A stretch of 64,000 bases of DNA from Puccinia triticina. Its lineage: Eukaryota > Basidiomycota > Pucciniomycetes > Pucciniales > Pucciniaceae. Position numbers and translations under genes: made by a program. This document shows, in pieces, positions 56,465-64,000 of this stretch. Within the stretch, counting starts at the first letter, position 1. The number at the start of each line of letters is the position of its first letter. Location of the stretch: the NCBI RefSeq assembly GCF_026914185.1, contig NC_070560.1, positions 1,214,001-1,278,000 on the forward strand. Reading direction: 5' to 3'. The notes below the pieces were generated by a model that saw only the letters and a program-made list of their open reading frames with translations, was not told the DNA's origin and did no database searches.

Positions 56465-58611
56465 GTCTCCCCCCCTATAAAGAAATGAGGCGAGGGAGGG
56501 CGCTGAGCAAACATAGGAGACGACAAGGGGCAGACACCAGAAGGGGGAAGACCCAGACAGACGGCTGGGCGCAAGGCATAAGTCGGCGGGAATGAAGGGG
56601 CAATAGGAAAGTGAAGTTGAATCGGTACAGTTGAGTGCAAGTTGACTATAATCGGGCATGGGGCAGTACAAGGGCCGCGGGCTGGGGCAGGTGGGGGCAT
56701 CCGGTATCTCGAAGATGTTGTCAAAATTTTACTTGGTGTGCCTGTTGCAACGCGGCCCCGTAAGCACCGGCCCGCATGGAATTGGTGAAGTCGGCGTTTG
56801 GGGGAAAGGGAAAGGGCAACGTACTCCGCTTGGCTGTTGAAATCATCGGGAAAAGTAGCCCCAACGGCGTCAAGGCAGCCTTCAAAAAAGGTTGGCTCAT
56901 TGTTGCCGATCGGGAGTTGGTGGTCCTCAAAAGCGTTCTCAGCAGCCGTCGCTGCGGAGCTCTCGATTTGAAATGACAAGTTTGACGCAGCTTGCGCGTC
57001 AGCTTTGTTGTCTTCCATGATCTTGTTGAGTGAGATTGCTTTGGAGTTTGCTATCCAAGGGAGCAAGTTCAATTCAGCTTGCGCGTCCAATTCGCGGTAG
57101 AGGGAAAGTGAAGAGACGCTCAGGTCGGGGCAGAGGTTGTCGTCCTCCACACTGGCTACCCCCGCTGGGGAAGCAAGTGGCCTTCCTGGTTTTACTTGCA
57201 GCTTGGGCTTTGGTCCAGGCCTTGGGTTGCTTATAATTAGCAGGTTTGGGGGGGGGGTTTTAAAGGATGCCGGGATATCGACGTGTGATCGATCAAGGGG
57301 GCCCGGGCAGGAGCCTGCGTCATTCCCGCAGTGAAGTTTGCAGAAGTGACATCGGCCCATGGAGTCGAGGTACGAGCGGAGTCTCCAGAGGAAGTCACTG
57401 CTTGGAGTATTACTGGGAGAGCGGGACCGGGCTTGGGAGGTCGAAAGGCGGGCCCGGGCAGCAGCCAGCCGTGAAATACCGTCCGCATAAGTTATAGCAT
57501 TTTTCTCAAAGACCATGTAGTCAAAATCTTCGGGTTCAAGGATGCCAAAGTCGTATATTTTGGTGCGAAGTTCTTCTGACACGCCGAGAGTGACCCACTC
57601 GGCTAGCTCAAAGTCGGAAATTGCATCAGCGGGTTTGTCAAAGTTGTACATTCTTTGTAGCGTCCGAATTCGTGTACTGAAGATAATGAATGATTCTGAA
57701 TCTGTCATTGTAGCCTGTCGAATTTGGCTTTTCAATTGAGTGCGCCAGAGGCGCGGGAGAGCATAGTCAAAAAGTCGTTTCCTGAAATTAATCCAAGGCT
57801 TGCCGAGGTAGGATTCCGACTCAGTGGCGTACAGTGACAGCAAATTGGTCTCTTCAATGAATCCGCCGACCAAATGAATCCTATCATCTGCGTTGCTAAC
57901 GGCCCTAGTTGCAAAATGAATTTCCACTGCGTGGATCCACTTCAGGAAGGCCTCAATGTCCTGAAAAGGACCTCTGAACTTGGGGCCGTCGGAGATGTGG
58001 TAGCGCTGGAGATCGATGCAACCAGTACCTGGAGGTGAGGTGGGTTCCTTCTTGACTGATGCTTCGATGAAAATTTTCTCCAAGAGAGCGGTGCGGCTTG
58101 AGATTTTGTTCCAATCAGCTTGGGATTGGGCTTGGGCAGTTTGAAGTTGAATTAGAGTGGTCTGTTGTATTGCCATCATGGCCCGTATATAGTCTTTAGT
58201 GGACATATTGTCCGGGAGTTCAATAGTGGTGGGGTCAATTGGTTGTTTTCCCTGTGCTTGAGAAGAAGGACCTGGCGAGTCCCCAGGGTTGTTTGGTTGT
58301 TGCATGGTAGGTAATCCGTGGGTCGACGCAGCGGGTGGATTGAGAGACACAGTCACGTCGTTCGGGACAATGGAGCGATCGGTTGCCGAGTCAATCAAGG
58401 AAAGAGCCGATAACGGATCAATCAACTCAAATTGGGGAGAGCTGGCTGGGATCGTCGGTGAGACTGGCAGTGGAACGTGAATGGCTGTTTCGTTCCTCAG
58501 TAGAGCTTCTAGCTGCGCTCGTCTGCGGCGCTCCGCGTTGCTGGCGCGGATAATAGCTTCGGTATCAGTCGGAGGGAGAAGAGGGTCTTTATTTGACCGT
58601 CGTGTTGTCAT
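56266..58611 (-). CDS. Ty3-type Gag polyprotein, 781 aa
   Basis: I choose ATG 58611 (MTTRRSNKDPLL). The frame is open from 58665, but the extra 18 residues look like leader. An N-terminal acidic/Pro-rich region leads to a helical part (MSTKDYIRAMMAIQQTTLIQ) and a capsid-like domain at residues ~195-400 (GPKFRGPFQDIEAFLKWIHA, then WINFRKRLFDYALPRLWRTQ). A Cys/His motif follows, CHFCKLHCGNDAGSC, a variant of the CCHC knuckle with altered spacing. The Pro-rich C-terminus runs into the LTR, and about 66 residues and the stop are LTR-encoded. Unlike the copia Gag it has no stops, so the protein may still be made and could co-assemble with the Gag of a helper element. Confidence 0.85.
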   Translation of the reverse strand: MTTRRSNKDPLLPPTDTEAIIRASNAERRRRAQLEALLRNETAIHVPLPVSPTIPASSPQFELIDPLSALSLIDSATDRSIVPNDVTVSLNPPAASTHGLPTMQQPNNPGDSPGPSSQAQGKQPIDPTTIELPDNMSTKDYIRAMMAIQQTTLIQLQTAQAQSQADWNKISSRTALLEKIFIEASVKKEPTSPPGTGCIDLQRYHISDGPKFRGPFQDIEAFLKWIHAVEIHFATRAVSNADDRIHLVGGFIEETNLLSLYATESESYLGKPWINFRKRLFDYALPRLWRTQLKSQIRQATMTDSESFIIFSTRIRTLQRMYNFDKPADAISDFELAEWVTLGVSEELRTKIYDFGILEPEDFDYMVFEKNAITYADGISRLAAARARLSTSQARSRSPSNTPSSDFLWRLRSYLDSMGRCHFCKLHCGNDAGSCPGPLDRSHVDIPASFKTPPPNLLIISNPRPGPKPKLQVKPGRPLASPAGVASVEDDNLCPDLSVSSLSLYRELDAQAELNLLPWIANSKAISLNKIMEDNKADAQAASNLSFQIESSAATAAENAFEDHQLPIGNNEPTFFEGCLDAVGATFPDDFNSQAEYVALSLSPKRRLHQFHAGRCLRGRVATGTPSKILTTSSRYRMPPPAPARGPCTAPCPIIVNLHSTVPIQLHFPIAPSFPPTYALRPAVCLGLPPSGVCPLSSPMFAQRPPSPHFFIGGETVKPPRTAGSTRNTCHTLCKQQDSSSLLPRAFLARQKKTGPFIFFSELGEHFLSPYSPFTFSPAPS

Positions 58612-58808
58612 GAATTGGTCAAAAAAAATCAGTCGAAATTTGAGGATCAGTTGAAGTCGTCTCAATCCGGAGGTAGGATTGGTCCGGGCAGTACAGTCAG
58701 TGTGCAGTGAAATGTTTGTCCCGATAGTGAAATTGGGATCGGGCAGTGTTCAGTAAATTCGATAAGCGGAAAAAATCTCCGCTAGTTGGTGAGACTAGAA
58801 AAAAAAAG

Positions 58809-59148
58809 TGTAAGAGATCAAAGATCTCTTCACTGGGGACAGTCTTGAGTGGGCTTGAGGAGCGCAATTTCTAGTACTCGGGGCTGTATTTCAATAGCTA
58901 GCTCGGAGAAGAATATAAAAGGTCCAGTCTTCTTCTCAGTATATACAATTCAGGAGGGAGCTGGGGAAAAGGGAAAAGGAGAATAAGGGGAAAGGAAATG
59001 CTCACCTAGCTCGGAGAAGAATATAAAAGGTCCAGTCTTCTTCTGCTGAGCTAGGAAGGCCCGGGGCAACAGGGATGATGAGTCCTGCTGCTTACATAAG
59101 GTGTGACATGTATTTCTTGTGGAGCCCGCGGTGCGCGGGGGCTTCACA
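58809..59148 (-). repeat. TR-GAG 5' LTR (right copy), 340 bp
   Basis: Same length and structure as the left LTR, including the duplicated TATA block. Substitutions seen include TTGAGG for TCAAGG, CTCGGG for CTTGGG and GGGAAA for GGTAAA. Confidence 0.9.
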
Positions 59149-59690
59149 GGTGATTACATTGGCCACCACCAAAACATCCAGATTCTCTCAGGCCAAAATG
59201 CCTGATAATTTGTAATCCTCTCCCTGTGGGAGAGATCTCAATGCTATGCATCTCTCCCAGGCCAAATGGGTGCCCCCGGTCGCTTTGGGGACAAGGGCTT
59301 AGATACGTTCAACCCTTACAGAGAGCGCTCTGCGCGGGTACCTCCGTTTGAGTGGCTTTGTTAAGATAGGGATTGAATGGTGAACCTCAAGGATACACAG
59401 CGGTTTTGATTTTTAAAGTTTTGCCCGTCAGATTGACGGGGGGTGGAAGCCACCGGCAAATTGACCCCTGCTCTGTCAAATTGCCGCCAATCTGACCACT
59501 CTCCCGCCAACACTCAAGCTCAGATGAAGTTGACTCAACTTCAGGCAAGTTATGTTAACTTGCCCGGTCAAGTCGCCGGCAAACACGCCCTGACCAAACA
59601 TCCGCTGGCAGGCATAGCGGCAATTTGCTGTCAAGAAGCTTTGATGGCCAACAAGCCAACAACCACCAGCGGCCAGCGGGAGGGTGGGCT
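59149..59690. other. Spacer with short palindromes
   Basis: Includes GTCAGATTGACGG...CCGCCAATCTGAC (59427-59500), TGAAGTTGACTCAACTTCA (59525-59543) and GCAAGTTATGTTAACTTGC (59544-59562) in close succession. No gene supported. Confidence 0.4.
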
Positions 59691-60660
59691 ACACAGATTC
59701 CAAAAGTCCGTGCGTTGGAGGGACACGTCACCCTCAACACCCCTCCACCTCACCTCTCCAACCAAGTCCCTCCGTTGTGAGTGAATGCAAGATTGATTCC
59801 CCGGGCGCTTCCGCTTCAACTCCCACTGCCTCCACGGGAGCTGGTACTATGCTCTGTGAGTTCAGGTATGGCGCAATAGCTGACCCAATCACATCTAGAC
59901 CTTTGTTTTACAGCAACCAGTTGCATTCAGGAGGAGGACAACCCCCCCCAGGAGTTCCAAACACTCATGAGGCAATGGCGAGCCTTATCACCTTCCTGCA
60001 GAGAGCCATGGTCAAGCACAAGCGGACTCACATACGGAACTTGGTACGTTTGCTCCCTTTTTTTAGTTAGATTGCGCTAACCCAGCCATTTTTTTTGCCT
60101 GGCCTCTCCGGGGACAACTTCTGATGAATGTTTGGCAAGAACCCAAGTACAAGAGCTGGGGCTGGCCCCCAAGCTGTTTGAACTAGTTGTGCAAATAGAT
60201 TGCCAGTTTCAACCCCGAACAGCGCTGCAAATCGCCGACAATACTTGAACCAAACTTAATTCTCAACCACAACTCAACAGAACTCAACTCGCGGCTTGAG
60301 CACCATGGACCCGGAGATATGCGGTCCCAGTGGGACCTGATTGATGACCATTTGGAGGTGTTGCAGGAGAAGTCGTATCTGGAAATACAAGCGTGAGTAG
60401 CTCAGTTCTTCATATTGCCAGCCCCTTCGAGCTCCTTTATGTATACTAATAAATCTGGGAACTGTGACTTAGGCATGGCCTGCTCATTTTGCGCAGGGAC
60501 CGGGAGCTTCCCCGGCAATCTCATGTTTACCAACGTTCCAATTGAACTGGTGCAGATTGGAGGCCCAGGCAATGATGGCCCAACTCCGACCCAATCCGAC
60601 AAACAACAAGGTCCATGCTCTTGTTATGAGAGAAGTCGCCCTTGCCAATTAGAACAGGCC
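59691..60660 (+). pseudogene. Possible remnant of a multi-exon gene, unknown
   Basis: Exon-like pieces with plausible edges on the plus strand. One spans about 59923-60040, between TTTTACAG and GGTACGTTTG. Another reads MRSQWDLIDDHLEVLQEKSY to about 60392, before GTGAGTAG. A third begins after ACTTAG at about 60473 and contains EAQAMMAQLRPNPTNNKVHA down to a stop near 60651. The frames do not join cleanly by eye and there is no clear start. I do not recognise the product. Confidence 0.3.
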
Positions 60661-61502
60661 ATCTCATTGTGTTTGGTTCAAGCAATTTCCTCATCTTTAC
60701 CACCCTTGATTTATCTCTTCTTTTCTTACTTCTCATTAATCAATACTCAAAATAAAGCCAAAAACAAAAACAAAAAAAGTAGAAAAAACTGTATTAAAGC
60801 CTAAAAAAAAAGGTTTATAATGCAATAGAAACCCAAAAAAATCCCTGGTGGCCTGTATTTCTTCACCCGACTTTGCTCAGCATGTTGAGTGAGGTTCCTG
60901 GTGCAGAGTGAGCTGAAAACAATTGAAAATGATCAATGAGGAGGTGTGGCAAGCTGATGAGCTGGAACAAGCCAATATTTTGCTTCGGGGAGGGGTGATC
61001 AAACAGCAAATAGCCGTTGAATAGCCTTCGTGAGGGTTTGAACGACCCTGACCCCCGGTCTGCTGAGGCTTGGGTTGGACAGTCAATTTGCCCTTGCGGT
61101 CGGTCGACCGTTAAGTTTGCTCGTGGTTTGACTTGATGCGGATCGGGTGGTTGCAATTTTGACGGGGTCTTTGCCGGCTGACCAGAGGTCTGTTTTTGAA
61201 CGGTCCATTTTACGCACCCTCCGCAACTTAGGTCCCTCTGGGAACCTTGGTTGGGTAGCAGGAGGGGCTCTCTTGTCCATGTTGGACTACTGGAGCCCCT
61301 TCCAGTGTCTCACTTTTGCTTCTTACAGGTTCAGGCCCGTGTGAAGAAGGTTTCTTTCCACGCGGGCCCTAGGCCAGCCCGAACCCCTTTGGGGGGGGTT
61401 CCAAGTCAGCCGTGTGTGGGTTGGGGGGGGCTTTCCACCCCGTATCCCTCGAGCCTCCAAAGACACCTCAAACTTTGTTTTTACCCGTGGCTTGCCCCTT
61501 CC
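60661..61502. other. Spacer, no gene
   Basis: A-rich 60740-60840, then GC-richer unique sequence. No supported feature. Confidence 0.5.
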
Positions 61503-61759
61503 TACACCCGGGGAGTCCTTCCACGAGGATAACCCGTGGAATCCACAAGGAGTCCACGTGGTAGCCGCGCGCGAGGTTGGACCAGCGGCTGTTGGTCCAC
61601 ACGTTCACGGGGTCTCCACCAAGTGGATCACGGGGGCACCTCGTGATGGCCCCGAGGATTCCACGGATACTTACCGATGTGTACCCGTGGAATCCACGTG
61701 GCCACGTAGGCGGGCTAGTGAAAAATTCAGCAGAAACGCACCTTGTTCAAAAGTATTGC

Positions 61760-61827
61760 TCATTGGACTCGAACCCACAACCAGGCTGGGAGCTCGTAGT
61801 GGCAGTGCCATACAACTCGACCATTTC
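61760..61827 (-). other. tRNA-like segment, left arm
   Basis: On the minus strand TGGTCGAGTTGTATGG resembles a pol III A box, and 30-odd bases later GTGGGTTCGAGTCC matches the B box. Stems are imperfect, so this is a tRNA-derived (SINE-like) sequence and not a working tRNA. Confidence 0.5.
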
Positions 61828-62949
61828 ACATTGTCACAGGTGGCTGCTTTACACAGTATCAACCCCCCAAACGATGGCTTGCAATTGGGTTTGCAATAGG
61901 TTTTTTTGTTAAGTTTTTTTTTGTAATTTTTTTTTTCCTCTATTCAAAATCAAGTTTTGTCGGACTTTCAAAACCTCAGGACCAGCCTGAGGTGGTCTTG
62001 GCTGGAAGTAAAAAAAAAAAAAAAAAGCCGTGGAACCGACGTGAGCAATGAGCTGATGTGGTCTCCACGCGTGCCAGGAAGGCACATCGTGGAACCGGCG
62101 GGGAAAAGTATGAAGCCCATTGGTTCCACGTGGAAAAAAAGCGTTTCGTGGAACCGACAAGCTTACCGAGCCAATCCTCGTCGGTCCCACGGATTACCCT
62201 CCTCTCGTCGGTTCCACAAACGGGCGGGGCAGGAAGTACCCCCGCCGTGTAGGGGAAGGGAGGCGCCTAACTTAACAAAGTCCCTCTATTTGAGGGGGGA
62301 CGCTGTCCCGCAGGGACCCTCAGTGTTTTACCACTCCACCTGTAGGAGGGTGAGACTTAGTTAAGTTAGGGGAGGTGCTAGTAACGCGTCCCAGGACTTG
62401 TCACTACACGCCGGGGGTACTTCCTGGCAAACAGGTTTGTGGATCCAACAAGGAGCTGTTGATACGTGGAACCGACGAGGATCAGCTCGGTAAGTGCTCG
62501 GTAAGCTCGTTGGTTCCACAGATCATCATTTTCCCCGTGGAACCGACGGGTTTGTCACTTTTCCCCATCGGTTCCACGAAGCACACTCCTGTAACTTGTG
62601 GAGACCACGTTGGCTTGTTGCTCACGTCGGTTCCACCACCACAACTTTTTTTTTTCACTTCCAACCAGGACTAGCTCAGGCTGGTCCTGAAGTGTTGAAA
62701 GTTCGAGAAAATAAGTAATTGAAAGGAAGAAAAAAAAAGTTGAAAAAAAACTTTGATGGAAAATTGACTCGCAAACGGCTTCCTGAGCGGGTATAATACT
62801 TTTGAACCAGGGGGACCTTCACCATCTGGAATAGCGTACACAGCGGGCAATCGGGTGTCGCACGCAGCCCGCAGCGACACCCGCGTAAAGGGGGTCCCCT
62901 TGGCTCGGGTGTCGCTGCGGGCTGCGTGCAACATCCGATTGCCCGCTGT

Positions 62950-63017
62950 GGTAGCTGCTCAGTAACGCTGCTAGGTTCACCCTGGTATGCAGCTGGGTTC
63001 GAATCCCACCAATACCA
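62950..63017 (+). other. tRNA-like segment, right arm
   Basis: GGTAGCTGCTCAGTAACGC resembles an A box and CTGGGTTCGAATCCCACC a B box with T-arm, ending AATACCA. It is the mirror counterpart of 61760-61827. The acceptor pairing is poor. The two segments would transcribe outwards, away from the palindrome centre. Confidence 0.5.
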
Positions 63018-63479
63018 TTTTGTCGGTGCAGGTCTTTTTTCACCAGCTCCGCACGTTCCACGTGGATTTCACGGCGGGCGGAATCGGTATCCTCGGATGA
63101 TCATCACGAGGAGCCCCTGTGATCCACTTGGTGGAGAACACGTGAACGTGTGGACCAGCAGCTGCTGGTCCAACCTCGCGCAGGGGCACTACGGGGAATC
63201 CACGAGGATTCCTCGAGATATCCTCGTCGAAGGACTCCCCGGGTGTACGGGCTTAGAGCATCCACCACCGTCTAGGTAAATCTTTAGCTAGCCAGCGAGT
63301 CCCGCGAGGCTCGGTTGCTTAGCTAAAGAAAAAACCCACCCTTGCCAGCCGTTATCGGCTCAATAGGTAACACAAATTTAGCTAAAGACACCAACAGCAC
63401 CCTCATGTCTATGTAAGTACTTATTTAAATACCCTTGGTTAAGTAGCACAGCACAAGAGAATGACCAGCTCAACATACG

Positions 63480-64000
63480 GTACATGTGTGAAACCCCGGT
63501 CATACACACCATCAATGTCCGTTCATACCATCGATGTCCGGTCCTACCATCAATGACCGGACATCCCATTGATGGACCGGTCATACAATTGAATGTCCGG
63601 TCATCTTATCGAATGACCGGTCATTGTATTGATGCACCGGCCATACCGTTGATGGTCCGGCCGTATTATTGATGACAGCCCATGCTATTGACGACCAGGC
63701 ATTTTATCGATGGACTGGTCATCCTGTTGATGGACCGGTCATCCTGTTAATGGACAGGTCATCCTATCGATGGACCGTATGACTGGTCATCCTTGCAAGG
63801 ACGGGTCATCCCGATAACTGGTTGTGCTATCTGATGACCAGTCTATCCATGACCAGTCATCCTATAGATGACGGGTCATCTGATCAATGATCGGACATCA
63901 TATCGATGTCCGGTCTATTGAATTTGATGTCCGGTCATCCTATCTGATGACTGGCCGGTTGAGCAATGACCGGTCATCCCATTGATGACCGGTTGATCGA
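63480..64000. repeat. ~20-bp ACCGGTCATCCTATTGATGG minisatellite, runs off the window
   Basis: At least twenty imperfect units of about 20 bp containing CCGGTCAT or GACCGG and ATTGATG/ATCGATG. Many units contain the palindrome TGACCGGTCA. It extends past position 64000. Confidence 0.85.

Larger units (their letters stand above)
56125..59148 (-). mobile_element. Non-autonomous gag-only LTR retrotransposon (TR-GAG type)
   Basis: Two 340-bp LTRs (56125-56464, 58809-59148) flanked by the 5-bp duplication GGTGA (56120-56124, 59149-59153). The element reads leftwards: the polypurine tract AGGGGGGGAGAC lies beside the left LTR. The 2.34-kb interior has one Gag frame and no protease, reverse transcriptase or integrase. 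Elements of this design (terminal repeats plus Gag) have been described in plants as TR-GAG and depend on another element's Pol. The LTRs differ at about five positions by eye. Confidence 0.9.
61503..63247. repeat. 1.75-kb inverted repeat with tRNA-like segments
   Basis: The left end TACACCCGGGGAGTCCTT is matched in reverse at 63230-63247. Going inwards, both arms carry GCGCGAGGTTGGACCAGC, CCACACGTTCACG, TCCACCAAGTGGATCAC, a tRNA-like segment, a poly-T/A tract and CGTGGAACCGACG/CGTCGGTTCCAC repeats, meeting near 62340. The arms have diverged but keep the same order over ~850 bp each. No protein is encoded. Confidence 0.8.

Noticed and set aside
62950..63017. Functional tRNA gene
   Set aside because: The B-box region is convincing, but acceptor and anticodon stems do not pair properly and the segment is part of a diverged inverted repeat.

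Overview
The window looks like TE-dense genomic DNA of a basidiomycete fungus, most likely a rust (Pucciniales). The reasons are short introns of about 68-89 nt with GT...AG ends, a fungal-type casein kinase I, a rust-like secreted protein of unknown family, and many nested LTR, hAT and MITE insertions. The phylum-level guess is moderate in confidence and the species is not determinable by eye.

Host genes are few and lie at the left end. There is the 5' part of a coiled-coil gene (minus strand, running off position 1), an intronless 655-aa protein with a signal peptide (2177-4144, +), and a five-exon CK1 delta/epsilon-type kinase (5760-7169, -). Weaker gene remnants lie at 29.8-31.5 kb and 59.7-60.7 kb.

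Most of the rest is mobile DNA. Three copies (A, B, C) of one non-coding DNA transposon family begin CACCAGGG, carry a palindromic subterminal block and have 3-bp target duplications. C (8453-19618) contains copy A (8854-11801), a 7-bp-TSD foldback element and a complete but broken Ty1/copia element (13726-19472). B (41962-53946) contains a nearly intact Ty3/gypsy element (42381-51895). The region 22.6-25.7 kb is a minisatellite split by two LTR-like insertions and a hAT remnant, followed by a decayed hAT transposase gene (25.8-27.9 kb). A 6.1-kb inverted repeat built of 173-bp units fills 33.6-39.8 kb. A gag-only LTR element lies at 56.1-59.1 kb, a second large inverted repeat with tRNA-like segments at 61.5-63.2 kb, and a GACCGGTCAT minisatellite runs off the right end.

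The most notable candidate novelty is in the Ty3 element. Its leader of 764 nt has no ATG; two ATGs 19 nt apart then open two different frames. One is the 2259-aa Gag-Pol and the other a 401-aa protein-like frame entirely inside it. A visible drop in GC content coincides with the end of the 401-aa frame. Other points of interest are the nested transposon family with its palindromic ends, the two giant inverted repeats, and a TGACCGGTCA-type minisatellite motif that recurs at five separate loci.
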